The position numbers and the translations under genes are program-made. Positions 24,543 through 31,919 of a stretch of DNA of 57,862 bases are shown piece after piece. The stretch spans positions 1 to 57,862 of the forward strand of contig NZ_JAQGLA010000041.1 in the NCBI RefSeq assembly GCF_027853915.1, given 5' to 3'. The notes under the pieces are model-generated. The model was not told the DNA's origin. It made no database searches and was given only the letters and a program-made list of their open reading frames with translations. Each line of letters begins with the position of its first letter. The first letter of the stretch is position 1. The DNA comes from Saccharopolyspora oryzae (GTDB taxonomy: Bacteria; Actinomycetota; Actinomycetes; Mycobacteriales; Pseudonocardiaceae).

Positions 24543-25163
24543 TCAGCGGACTTCCAGGACTGGGATCTTGCAGCGGACGTCCTCGCCGTTGACCGACTCC
24601 CACTCGTCCGCTTCGCGGAGGTGGATTCGGCCCGCTTCGACCAGGCCGTTCAGGTATTCGCCGACCTTGCGGGACTCCCAGACGTGGGCGACCGTGGCGA
24701 CCACCAGGCCTCCTGGGCGGACCACGCGGACCAGTTCGTCGAAGACCTCCGGGCCGACGTGGCCATCGGTGATCGTTCCGACGCAGATCGCCGCCGCGTA
24801 GGTGTTGTCCGGGATGTCCAGGCGCTTCGTCAGGTCTGCTTTGGTCAGGTTGCGGTAGGCGCCGGTCGCGCGGGCCTGGTCGAGCATGCCCCGGGACAGG
24901 TCGAGGCCGTCGATCACCGCCACCGACCGGGACGCCAGCACCTTGCCGACCAGGCCCGTTCCGCAGCCCGCGTCCAGGACCGGGCCCAGGTCCGCGCCGG
25001 CCAGGTCGACCAGGCGGTTCGCGGCGTTGGCCGGGGCGACGTAATCCATCCCGGCGAGCATGTCCGCGTCGTACTCGGCGGCCCACTCGTCGTAGACCGC
25101 TTCGGCTTCCTCCTTGCTCTTGAGGTCGTACGCGCGCTGCAACTTCGGGCTGCGGCCAGTCAT
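24543..25163 (-). CDS. SAM-dependent methyltransferase, class I
   Basis: 206 residues from the ATG at 25163, preceded by GGAAGGAG. SAM-binding motif I is LDAGCGTGLVG, motif II IDGLDLSRGMLDQAR, and VVRPGGLVVATVAHVWE is the usual post-motif. The N-terminus (SKEEAEAVYDEWAAEYDADM) is like the WBSCR27/UbiE-like small-molecule methyltransferases. No partner gene suggests the substrate. 137 bases separate it from the importer ATPase gene downstream on the same strand side. Confidence 0.85.
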   Translation of the reverse strand: MTGRSPKLQRAYDLKSKEEAEAVYDEWAAEYDADMLAGMDYVAPANAANRLVDLAGADLGPVLDAGCGTGLVGKVLASRSVAVIDGLDLSRGMLDQARATGAYRNLTKADLTKRLDIPDNTYAAAICVGTITDGHVGPEVFDELVRVVRPGGLVVATVAHVWESRKVGEYLNGLVEAGRIHLREADEWESVNGEDVRCKIPVLEVR

Positions 25164-25300
25164 GGTCGACGCTCCTTCCGCTCGGATCACCTCGACCTTC
25201 GCACGATCCGATCCCCGGGAGTACGACCGAGATCACAGCCGCCGGCCGCGAACCTCCGCCTCCGGCGCGCTGTTCGGGCAGGTCAGCGGCGGATCTCCCC

Positions 25301-26056
25301 TCACAGCACGTGTTCCAGGAACTCCCTGGTCCTCGCCTCGCGGGGCCGGTCGAGCAGTTGGCCCGGCGGCCCGGATTCCAGCACCTCGCCGCCGTCGAGG
25401 AACACGACCTCGTCGGCCGCTTCGCGAGCGAAACCGATCTCGTGGGTCACCACCAGCATCGTGTGCCCTGCGGCGGCGAGATCGCGCAGCACCGCCAGCA
25501 CCTCCCCCACCAGTTCCGGGTCCAGCGCGCTGGTCGGCTCGTCGAACAGCAGCAACTTCGGTTCCATCGCCAGCGCCCGCGCGATGGCGATCCGCTGCTG
25601 CTGACCGCCGGAAAGCTGCCGCGGGTAGGCATTCTCGCGCTCGGCCAGGCCCACTCGGCGCAGCTTGTCCCGAGCTCGATCCTCAGCGTCCTTCCTGGAC
25701 AGACCGAGCACCCCGATCGGCGCCTCGACCAAGTTCTGCAGCACCGTCAGGTGGCCGAACAGGTTGAAGTCCTGGAACACCATGCCGATCTGGGCGCGCT
25801 GGCGGGCGACCGCGCGGTCGCCGAGCTCGTGCAGGCGACCACCGGACTCGCGGTAGCCGATCAGCTCGCCGTCGACCTCGACCCGCCCCGCATCGACCTT
25901 CTCCAGGTGGTTGACGCAGCGCAGCAGCGTGCTCTTCCCGGAGCCGGACGGCCCGATCACGCAGGTCACCCCGCCCCGGCGCACCGACAGGTCCACCCCG
26001 CCGAGCACCCGCGTCGAACCGAAGCTCTTGTGCAGACCGCTTATCTCCAGCATCAA
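25301..26056 (-). CDS. Polar amino acid type ABC importer ATPase (GlnQ/TcyC-like)
   Basis: 251 residues: Walker A GPSGSGKSTLLRCVNHLEK, the QLSGGQQQRIAIARALAMEP signature, Walker B LLLFDEPTSALDPELVGEVL, switch VTHEIGFAREAADEVVFLDG. This pattern is the PAAT family, which imports polar or sulfur amino acids. It overlaps the permease gene by four bases (ATGA). Given the cysteine leader peptide on the lipoprotein gene, a cystine or other sulfur compound is the likely cargo. Confidence 0.92.
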   Translation of the reverse strand: MMLEISGLHKSFGSTRVLGGVDLSVRRGGVTCVIGPSGSGKSTLLRCVNHLEKVDAGRVEVDGELIGYRESGGRLHELGDRAVARQRAQIGMVFQDFNLFGHLTVLQNLVEAPIGVLGLSRKDAEDRARDKLRRVGLAERENAYPRQLSGGQQQRIAIARALAMEPKLLLFDEPTSALDPELVGEVLAVLRDLAAAGHTMLVVTHEIGFAREAADEVVFLDGGEVLESGPPGQLLDRPREARTREFLEHVL

Positions 26057-26973
26057 CGGGCTCCCTTCAGCACGGCCCGGAGCCGTTGCAGGGGTGTCGG
26101 CGGCAGCTCGCGCTCCGCGCCGCGGGCGTAGTGGCGCTCGACGTAGTACTGGCCGGCGGTGAGGATCGAGGTGACCACGAGGTACCAGGCGGTCGCCACC
26201 AGCAGCAGCGGGATCACCTGGTAGTTGCGGTTGTAGATCAGCTGCACCGAGTACAGCAGGTCGTGGACCGCGATGACGCTGACGATGGACGTGCTCTTGA
26301 GCGTTCCGATCAGCATGTTCCCCGCTGGCGGGATGATCGACCGCATCGCCTGGGGCAGCACGATCCGCCGCAGCACCCGCAACCGGGACATGCCGAGCGA
26401 CTGCGCGGCCTCGGTCTGCCCGGCGTCGACGGACAGGATCCCGGCGCGCACCACCTCACCGGCGTAGGCGGCCTCGTGCAGCACCAGGCCGATCACCGCG
26501 GTCGCGGTGCCGCCGATGAGGTTGACCGTGTCGAACGTGAACCACGGGCCGAAGCTCACCGTCGGGTACAGCGCGCCGATGTTGAACCAGAACAGCAGCT
26601 GCACCAGCAGCGGGATGGAGCGGAAGAGCCAGGTGTAGAGCCAGCTCACAGCGTTGAGCACGGGATTTCCGGACAGGCGCATCACGGCCAGCACCGCGCC
26701 CAGCGCGAAGCCGAGCACCATCGTGACCGCGGTCAGCCACAAGGTCAGCCAGAGGCCGTTGAGCACGGCGGGCAGGGTGAAGTGGGCACCGACCACGGAC
26801 CACTGGAAGTTCGGGTTCGTGGCCATCGAGTGGACCACTGCGGCCAGCACCGCCACCGCGGCGAACGCGGCGATCCACCTCCCGGGGTGTCGGGTCGGGA
26901 CCGCCCGGGGCGGATCGGTCGGCGTGGCGGTCCGGACCTCCGGAACCGCTTGGAGGTGCGAGGATCTGGTCAT
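26053..26973 (-). CDS. Polar amino acid type ABC importer permease
   Basis: 306 residues. A 37-residue cytoplasmic N-terminus, then the first membrane segment (WIAAFAAVAVLAAVVHSMA) and a HisMQ-type permease core: LWLTLWLTAVTMVLGFALGA, then LFRSIPLLVQLLFWFNIGA and the EAA loop EVVRAGILSVDAGQTEAAQS, which docks the ATPase. The start is the ATG at 26973, whose A is the last base of the stop of a 22-codon upstream frame (TGATG). The permease-ATPase operon runs divergently from the lipoprotein gene. Confidence 0.9.
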   Translation of the reverse strand: MTRSSHLQAVPEVRTATPTDPPRAVPTRHPGRWIAAFAAVAVLAAVVHSMATNPNFQWSVVGAHFTLPAVLNGLWLTLWLTAVTMVLGFALGAVLAVMRLSGNPVLNAVSWLYTWLFRSIPLLVQLLFWFNIGALYPTVSFGPWFTFDTVNLIGGTATAVIGLVLHEAAYAGEVVRAGILSVDAGQTEAAQSLGMSRLRVLRRIVLPQAMRSIIPPAGNMLIGTLKSTSIVSVIAVHDLLYSVQLIYNRNYQVIPLLLVATAWYLVVTSILTAGQYYVERHYARGAERELPPTPLQRLRAVLKGAR

Positions 26974-27041
26974 CAGGACTTCCCGTCGGACTGCGATTTT
27001 CGCTGGGAGCGCGGATTTCGGCGGACCGACTTCAACGACAT
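26973..27041 (-). CDS. 22-codon upstream reading frame coupled to the permease gene
   Basis: MSLKSVRRNPRSQRKSQSDG then KS. The ATG at 27041 is seven bases after AAGGCGG, and its stop overlaps the permease start (TGATG). A TTGACG hexamer lies about 85 bases further upstream. It has no cysteine, so it differs from the two leader peptides nearby; basic and serine-rich. Could be a leader that sets permease translation, or chance. Confidence 0.35.
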   Translation of the reverse strand: MSLKSVRRNPRSQRKSQSDGKS

Positions 27042-27151
27042 GCCGAAACCGCCTTGAAACAAAGGGGAAACGCCGCGCGGGAACCACCCACCACCGAGGT
27101 CCACGCTATCGATCCCGACCGGACCGTCAAGGACGTCCCACAGGTTGATCG

Positions 27152-27184
27152 GCGTTGACACCCCGTTCAGCACCGGGCGATTCT
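27152..27184 (+). promoter_or_regulatory. Promoter of the lipoprotein gene with shared GCGTTGACACCC block
   Basis: GCGTTGACACCC at 27152-27163 contains a consensus -35 (TTGACA, 27155-27160); GATTCT at 27179-27184 is a possible -10 at 18 bases. The same 12 bases occur in the promoter of the FMN reductase leader (29056-29067, minus strand). The leader GTG begins six bases after the -10, so the transcript has almost no 5' leader before it. Confidence 0.6.
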
Positions 27185-27190
27185 CGGGTC

Positions 27191-27268
27191 GTGACCAGGC
27201 AACTGCGTTTGGTGAAGCGCAACCACATCGACCTCGCCCTGGTGTGGTCGGCCGCTTGTCGCGGCTGA
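27191..27268 (+). CDS. Cysteine-containing leader peptide ahead of the lipoprotein gene
   Basis: 25 codons from GTG: VTRQLRLVKR then NHIDLALVWSAACRG. The core H-I-D with a cysteine 10 residues later and an arginine after it is the pattern of short actinobacterial leaders found upstream of sulfur and cysteine genes, where ribosome stalling at the Cys codon under cysteine shortage raises downstream expression. The second leader in this window aligns without gaps (H.D...V..A.CR). A GC hairpin (GCCGGC/GCCGGC, 27287-27304) follows before the lipoprotein start at 27366. Confidence 0.75.
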   Translation: MTRQLRLVKRNHIDLALVWSAACRG

Positions 27269-27365
27269 CGCTCCCGACTTCGCGCCGCCGGCCGCTCAGC
27301 CGGCGCCTCCCCGCACGGGCCCCACCACCACACCCGTTGCCGTTCCCCGGAAGGGTCGTCACCGA

Positions 27366-28268
27366 ATGCTCACGCGCGTGAGAACAGCCGTCACCGCACT
27401 CGCCGCCGCCGGACTGCTCGCCGGTTGCGCACCCGCTCCTGACCAGACCGGACTGGACGTCACCGCCGACGTCGTGTCCCCGGTCGCGAAGGACGAAGCC
27501 ATCGCCGCACTGCTCCCGCCGGAGGTGCGCGACTCCGGAGTGCTGAAGTTCGGCAGCTCCATCGGCGGCCCGCCCGCCGCGTTCTACCTGCCGGACAACA
27601 CCACCGCCGTCGGCCTGGACGTCGACATCGCCGACGCGGTGGGCCGCGTGCTGGGCGTGCGCGTCGAGCGGCAGGAGGCCTCGTTCGAGGCGATCCTGCC
27701 CGCGCTGGGCAGCGGCAAGTTCCAGGTCGGCACCGGCAACTTCGGCGTCACCGAAGAGCGCAAGAAGACCATCGACTTCGTCACCTACGTCGACGACGGC
27801 CAGGGCTTCGCGGTCCGCAGCGACAGCGACCTCCCACCGGTCACCGACGTCGTGCAGCTGTGCGGGCTGACCATCGGCACCGGCGCGGGCACCACGTTCG
27901 AGTCGACCCTGAACGCGCAGCAGCACCGCTGCGCGGAGGCCGGGCGCCCGCCGTACCAGGTCCAGGTGTTCAAGGAGCGCAGCGCCAACTACTCGGCCTT
28001 GCAGCAGGGCAAGGTCGACGTGGTCATGAACACGATCAACGGCCTGCACCACGCCACGTCGCAGCAGCCGAACCTGCGCTACCTCAACGACTTCCGCCGC
28101 CTGGACGTCGGATTCGCGCTGGCCAAGGGCTCACCGCTGGCGCCCGCGCTGCAGGCGGCGGTCGACAAGCTGATCGCCGACGGGAGCTACCAGCGCATCC
28201 TGCGCAAGTGGGGTGTCGAACCGTCGGCGATCCCGCGCTCGCAGATCAGCCCTCCGGAACTGCGCTGA
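27366..28268 (+). CDS. ABC importer substrate-binding lipoprotein (cystine or sulfur amino acid type, inferred)
   Basis: 300 residues. Signal peptide with lipobox LLAGC, so the mature protein is lipid-anchored at about C21. Periplasmic-binding type II fold: LKFGSSIGGPPAAFYLPDNT, GLDVDIADAVGRVLGV, then FEAILPALGSGKFQVGTGNF, and a C-terminal LIADGSYQRILRKWGV. This is SBP family 3, which binds polar amino acids. The leader peptide upstream and the SsuE-type gene downstream make a sulfur-containing ligand likely. The permease and ATPase are encoded divergently. A strong bidirectional terminator follows. Confidence 0.9.
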   Translation: MLTRVRTAVTALAAAGLLAGCAPAPDQTGLDVTADVVSPVAKDEAIAALLPPEVRDSGVLKFGSSIGGPPAAFYLPDNTTAVGLDVDIADAVGRVLGVRVERQEASFEAILPALGSGKFQVGTGNFGVTEERKKTIDFVTYVDDGQGFAVRSDSDLPPVTDVVQLCGLTIGTGAGTTFESTLNAQQHRCAEAGRPPYQVQVFKERSANYSALQQGKVDVVMNTINGLHHATSQQPNLRYLNDFRRLDVGFALAKGSPLAPALQAAVDKLIADGSYQRILRKWGVEPSAIPRSQISPPELR

Positions 28269-28271
28269 ACG

Positions 28272-28315
28272 CGACGTGGGCTGTCGGTCCCGGGCAGGAC
28301 CGACACCCCACGTCG
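28272..28315. terminator. Bidirectional terminator between lipoprotein and FMN reductase genes
   Basis: 19-base arms (starting CGACGTGGGCTGTCGGTCC) with one mismatch and loop CGGGCA, exactly between the two convergent stops at 28268 and 28325. Confidence 0.85.
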
Positions 28316-28324
28316 TTGCTGCGA

Positions 28325-28885
28325 TCAGGCGGTCCGGCCGAGGACCGTGGTGTGCGGGACGCCGTCGAGGGCCTTGTCGAACTGCTCGATGACGTCGGCC
28401 AGCGGGCCTCCGCTGTCCGGGTGGACGCTGATCTCGTCGTCGACCACCGTGACGTGCTTGTCGAGCAGGAAGAAGCTCTGCACCGCGTGCCGGGCGCCGA
28501 GCGAGTGCACCACCGGGCGCAGGGCGTAGTCGATGGCCAGGACGTGGGCGACGGTCCCGCCGGTGGCCAGCGGCAGCACCGCCTTGCCCGCGAAGCCGAA
28601 CTGCGGCAGCAGGTCCAGGAAGGACTTGAGCAGGCCGGAGTAGCTCGCCTTGTAGGTCGGGGTGGCCAGCACGATCCCGTCGGCCGCGGCGACCGCGGCG
28701 GTTGCTTCGGCGATGGCCGGGGCCCGGGTGTCGGCGCTGAGCAGCGCGTCCGCCGGGAGGGTCCGGACGCGCAGGTGCTCGACGCTGCGGCCGGCGCCGG
28801 ACAGGCGCTGGGCGATGTGCTCGCCGATCCGCTCGGTCTTCGAGGTTCGCGACGGACTGCCGGAAATCACCAGAACTCTGGACAC
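28325..28885 (-). CDS. ssuE: NADPH-dependent FMN reductase, SsuE-like
   Basis: 186 residues, flavodoxin-like. FMN phosphate loop VISGSPSRTSKTERIG at the N-terminus, LATPTYKASYSGLLKSFLDL and GKAVLPLATGGTVAHVLAID, all close to SsuE, which supplies FMNH2 to SsuD-type monooxygenases that release sulfite from alkanesulfonates. The GTG at 28885 follows AGGGAG. A cysteine leader peptide precedes it, which supports a role in sulfur scavenging. No monooxygenase gene is in the window, so its partner must lie elsewhere. Confidence 0.87.
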   Translation of the reverse strand: MSRVLVISGSPSRTSKTERIGEHIAQRLSGAGRSVEHLRVRTLPADALLSADTRAPAIAEATAAVAAADGIVLATPTYKASYSGLLKSFLDLLPQFGFAGKAVLPLATGGTVAHVLAIDYALRPVVHSLGARHAVQSFFLLDKHVTVVDDEISVHPDSGGPLADVIEQFDKALDGVPHTTVLGRTA

Positions 28886-28938
28886 AGGTGCTCCCTGGGT
28901 TCGAAATCCTCCATTGTGGACTGATTCGCGCCTTCCGC

Positions 28939-29016
28939 TCAGGTGCGCGGAACTCCGGATCGACATGCCTGGGCGCAGACGCGCCGGAAGTCGACGTGCC
29001 GCCGCCTGGTGAGCAC
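28939..29016 (-). CDS. Cysteine-containing leader peptide ahead of the FMN reductase gene
   Basis: 25 codons from GTG at 29016: VLTRRRHVDF then RRVCAQACRSGVPRT (an ATG three codons upstream is an alternative). It has two Cys codons; the second aligns with the single Cys of the other leader. The R-R-R-H-V-D core is the common form of these actinobacterial leaders. Stop is 53 bases before the reductase start. Confidence 0.75.
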   Translation of the reverse strand: MLTRRRHVDFRRVCAQACRSGVPRT

Positions 29017-29044
29017 CGGGAACATCACGGACCAATCGTCGACT

Positions 29045-29067
29045 TCGCACCGAGCGGGTGTCAACGC
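29045..29067 (-). promoter_or_regulatory. Promoter of the FMN reductase leader with shared GCGTTGACACCC block
   Basis: On the minus strand GCGTTGACACCC (29056-29067) gives a consensus TTGACA, with GACGAT about 18 bases on as -10. Identical over 12 bases to the block at 27152-27163. Confidence 0.55.
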
Positions 29068-29248
29068 TTCCCAGCAGCCGGGAGCAGCACCCGCTGGACC
29101 ACAGTGGACGGAGAGGCAGCCGAGCACGGAGCGTGATCGCGGGGAGGTGTCGATCTGGCCAATCCGCGAGCTCGACTTCGGCGTTTTGGCACTGGCGCAC
29201 CGGTGTGCGGCGGGGAAAGCTGAGGGCGCGACACCGAAGGAGGAACGC

Positions 29249-30511
29249 ATGTCGACAGCACCGCGCAGCACTGCGCTGTGGCACCCGTTCGCGGACATGT
29301 TCGAGGTCAAGTCCAGCCAGTTCACGGTCAGCCGGGCCGAGGGCGTCTGGGTCTACGACCAGGACGGACGCCAGTACCTCGACGGCACCGCGAGCCTGTG
29401 GTACGCCAACGTGGGACACGGCCGCACCGAGATCGCCGAGGCGGCGGCCGCGCAGATGCGCACGCTCGAGTCCTACTTCGTGTTCAACGACTTCACCAAC
29501 CCGCCGTCCGAGGAGCTGGCCGACCGGCTCGCCCAGCTCGCGCCGGTGGACGACGCGAAGATCTTCCTCACCACCGGCGGCGGCGAGTCGATCGACACCG
29601 CCGCCAAGCTGGCCCGGCAGTACTGGGCGCAGCGCGGGCAGCCGCAGCGCACGCACATCATCAGCCGCGGCAACGCCTACCACGGCACCAACGGCATGGG
29701 CACCAGCATCGGCGGCATCGAGGTCAACCGGGCCGGCTTCGGCGACCTGGTCCCGGAGACCACCCGGGTGGCGTACGACGACGCCGAGGCCCTGCGCGAG
29801 GCCATCGAGAGCATCGGTGCCGACCGGGTCGCGGCGTTCTTCGCCGAGCCGGTGATCGGCGCGGGCGGCCTCTACCCGCCGGAGCCGGGCTACCTGGAAG
29901 CGGTGGCCAAGCTGTGCGCCGAGCACGAGATCCTGTTCGTGGCCGACTCGGTGATCTGCGGTTTCGGCCGCGTGGGCAGCTGGTTCGGCGTCGAGCGCTG
30001 GGGCCTGCGACCGGACATGATCACCTTCGCCAAGGGCGTGACCAGCGGATACCTGCCGCTGGGCGGCGTGGTCGCGTCCGATCGCGTGGCCGAGCCGTTC
30101 TGGGAGCACCCCGGCCGCGTGTTCCGGCACGGCGCGACCTACTCCGGGCACCCCACCGTCGCCGCTGCGGCGCTGGCCAACCTCGACATCCTGGAGCGCG
30201 AGAAGCTGCTGCAGCGCGCTGACGAGCTGGAACGCCCGCTGCACGACGCTCTGCTGCAGCTCGCCGACCACCCCGCCGTGGGCGAGGTGCGCGGTGGCGT
30301 CGGACTGCTGGGCGCGGTCGAGCTGGCGCCGGAGGTGCTGGCCGCCGACCCGGGCGCCGTCGGGCGCGCGCAGAAGGCGATCCGCGAGCTCGGCGTCATC
30401 GTGCGCCCGCTGGGCAAGGCGCTGGCGGTGTCGCCGCCGCTGACCATCGCCGAGTCCGAGATCGAAATGCTCGGCAAGGCGATCAGGGAAGGACTTGACA
30501 CCATCGGATGA
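29249..30511 (+). CDS. Class III pyridoxal-phosphate aminotransferase
   Basis: 420 residues. Omega-aminotransferase fold: LWHPFADMFEVKSSQFTVSR, YLDGTASLWYANVGHGRTEI, a GGGESIDTAAKLARQYW cofactor loop, FAEPVIGAGGLYPPEPGYLE, VADSVICGFGRVGSWFGVER, and the Schiff-base lysine in ITFAKGVTSGYLPLGG. These enzymes move amino groups from diamines, beta-alanine or taurine to pyruvate. Next to the sulfur genes taurine-pyruvate transamination is a possibility, but the sequence alone does not decide it. The ATG follows AAGGAGG. Divergent from the FMN reductase leader; terminator follows. Confidence 0.88.
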   Translation: MSTAPRSTALWHPFADMFEVKSSQFTVSRAEGVWVYDQDGRQYLDGTASLWYANVGHGRTEIAEAAAAQMRTLESYFVFNDFTNPPSEELADRLAQLAPVDDAKIFLTTGGGESIDTAAKLARQYWAQRGQPQRTHIISRGNAYHGTNGMGTSIGGIEVNRAGFGDLVPETTRVAYDDAEALREAIESIGADRVAAFFAEPVIGAGGLYPPEPGYLEAVAKLCAEHEILFVADSVICGFGRVGSWFGVERWGLRPDMITFAKGVTSGYLPLGGVVASDRVAEPFWEHPGRVFRHGATYSGHPTVAAAALANLDILEREKLLQRADELERPLHDALLQLADHPAVGEVRGGVGLLGAVELAPEVLAADPGAVGRAQKAIRELGVIVRPLGKALAVSPPLTIAESEIEMLGKAIREGLDTIG

Positions 30512-30516
30512 CCTCG

Positions 30517-30550
30517 TCGGGGTGAATGCGAAGCACCGCATTCACCCCGA
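30517..30550 (+). terminator. Terminator of the aminotransferase gene
   Basis: 14-base perfect stem TCGGGGTGAATGCG / CGCATTCACCCCGA, loop AAGCAC, five bases after the stop. Confidence 0.85.
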
Positions 30551-30999
30551 GCCGGGGACATTCGTCGCCGCCCATTCAGCAGCTGGACATCGGGCACTCA
30601 TCCACCTGGAATATTCCCGTTGCAGAAAAGATACGCGGCGGTCTGTACCAGACCGGATTCGTCACGTACGTTTCTGTTCAGCCCTGCTGTCGCGGCCGTT
30701 GGCGCACCTGTTCGACACCATCTGCTGCGGTATCGAAAGATGCTGCGCCGCAACGCGATCGGCAGCCAAACGTCCACAGCAGACCATCGAGGGAAGTCGA
30801 CATGCACCGAGTCACGTGAGGCTCGCACCGCGGCACCCGGCCGGGGCGCCGGGCAGCGCGCGGTGCACGCCTCGGAGAAATCGACATTCCCCGGAACCGG
30901 CCCGGCGAGCAGTGACTGAAAACCACCGCCCCTGTGCACGAGCCGCCCGAACGAGTTGGCAAAATACGGCTTCCGGGTGACGACGCGCAGCGGACGCGG
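30551..30999. other. 449-base stretch without a supported gene
   Basis: Lower GC than the neighbours. It holds a 17-base dyad CGGTCTG TAC CAGACCG (30639-30655) that may be an operator, and TATTCC- and TACGTT-like stretches. Open frames here (for example 30620-30919, plus) have neither ribosome sites nor recognisable sequence. Probably the control region of the gene at 31000. Confidence 0.5.
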
Positions 31000-31530
31000 A
31001 TGGAGGACGACAGCCAGGTGAACACCCAAACCGCACAAGTCGACGACCTTCGGCTCATCGCACTGCCCAGCGCGGTCAGCTGCGCCGAGATGTTCGTCCG
31101 GTTCACCCTCGCCGAGTGGGCCCTGCGCGATCTGATCGACGAGACCACGCAGCTCACCACCGCCCTGGTCACCGCGGCCGTGGACAACGCGAACCAGGAC
31201 TCGGCGGGCTTCATCACCGTGCGCCTGCGGCTCAGCGGGGACAGCCTCCTCGCCGAGGTCGAGGACGAGCAGGCCACCCTCCCGCCGGCGCTGGCGCCCG
31301 GGTTCGCCGGTGGCCGTTGCGGTTCGACCGCCCTGCGCGGCGGCGGCAGCGTCGTGTGGTGCGAGGTGCCGCTCCCGGGTGGGGTCTCGGCGGACTCGGT
31401 CCCGCTCCCCCGCCGCTCCAAGACCAAGCGCAGCCCGATGGCTGAACACCCGGCCGAGGAAACCGCCGAGATCGACCCAGAGGTCGTCAAGCGCCTGCTC
31501 TCCGGCCTCTCCAACGCCGACCTCCCCTAA
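31000..31530 (+). CDS. RsbW-like HATPase-fold protein, degenerate
   Basis: 176 residues from the ATG at 31000; a GTG at 31018, which has GGAGG in front of it, is an equal candidate. The order LRLIALPSAVSCAEMFVRF, ELRDLIDE-like helix, ALVTAAVDNANQ, VRLRLSGDSLLAEVED and GGGSVVWCEV is that of the small actinobacterial anti-sigma/ATP-binding proteins. The N-box is weak (VDNA in place of NAVRH) and the G1/G2 boxes (DxGxG, GxGL) are replaced by DEQATLPPALAPGFAGGRCG, so ATP binding is doubtful. C-terminal tail is charged and proline-rich. Function unknown. Confidence 0.65.
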   Translation: MEDDSQVNTQTAQVDDLRLIALPSAVSCAEMFVRFTLAEWALRDLIDETTQLTTALVTAAVDNANQDSAGFITVRLRLSGDSLLAEVEDEQATLPPALAPGFAGGRCGSTALRGGGSVVWCEVPLPGGVSADSVPLPRRSKTKRSPMAEHPAEETAEIDPEVVKRLLSGLSNADLP

Positions 31531-31556
31531 TCGGCCCCTGTTTCAGCTGGTCATGA

Positions 31557-31602
31557 CACGTGAGCACTTTGGGGCGCTATAACCCCCCAAAGTGCTCACG
31601 TG
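31557..31602 (+). terminator. 18-base-arm hairpin with CTCACG trailer
   Basis: CACGTGAGCACTTTGGGG and CCCCAAAGTGCTCACGTG, perfect, around the 10-base loop CGCTATAACC, followed by CATCTACC. Same layout as 55293-55338. Confidence 0.8.
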
Positions 31603-31632
31603 CATCTACCAGGCAAAACGCACTCGCACGCC

Positions 31633-31682
31633 CCTGATCAAGGCTCTTGATCTTTTGCCTGATCAGGGCTCTTGATCTTTTG
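31633..31682 (+). repeat. 25-base tandem duplication
   Basis: Two units starting CCTGATCA(A/G)GGCTCTTG and ending ATCTTTTG, one base different, 31633-31657 and 31658-31682. The first unit contains GATCAAG GCT CTTGATC. The second runs into the left end of the structured repeat. A GGCTCT/AGAGCC relative is at 57756-57772. Confidence 0.75.
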
Positions 31683-31850
31683 CTTGGATTCGCCGCCAGG
31701 CGAATAGCCCACCCTCGGCGCTTGCACCGCCGCGGGTTCTCAGCGTTCGCCTGGCGAGGACGGCCCGACTGCCGTGTATTGGCATACATAAAGTCGGGCA
31801 CCCGCAGACCAGGCGGGCGCTGAGGTTCCGCCACCCGCACCGCCACGCAA
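31668..31850 (+). repeat. 183-base structured repeat element, copy 2 (candidate structured RNA)
   Basis: Same plan as 10464-10645. Hairpin ATTCGCC/GGCGAAT (31688-31705); stem 31739-31754 with 31809-31824, 16 continuous pairs including two T-G; inner stem CCCGACT/AGTCGGG (31764-31770 with 31792-31798) where copy 1 has CCCTTTT/AAAAGGG; capping TGTAT/ATACA with loop TGGC. It lies between the HATPase-like gene and the transketolase gene, 69 bases before the latter. Confidence 0.85.
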
Positions 31851-31919
31851 AACGAGTGCTTCAGACAAACAAGACAGGCGTGAGTTTCGGGGGCGGGTTA
31901 GGTGGGCACTTGGTGGGGC

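Noticed and set aside
27127..27333. 68-codon minus-strand frame starting MWWWGPCGEAP
   Set aside because: It is antisense to the cysteine leader peptide and its hairpin; no ribosome site.
29249..30511. Naming the aminotransferase taurine-pyruvate aminotransferase
   Set aside because: Only its position next to sulfur genes suggests taurine; class III motifs do not separate taurine from other omega-amino substrates.
28325..30541. 738-codon minus-strand frame covering the FMN reductase and the aminotransferase complement
   Set aside because: The reductase has its own GTG with a ribosome site at 28885; upstream residues are antisense of the aminotransferase gene.
30620..30919. 99-codon plus-strand frame in the gap before the HATPase-like gene
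   Set aside because: No ribosome site, no family, poor codon bias; treated as control region.
31577..31846. 89-codon minus-strand frame (and a similar one at 10441-10641)
   Set aside because: Both run through the structured repeat. Their resemblance comes from the repeated DNA, third-position changes do not look protein-like, and stems explain the conservation better.
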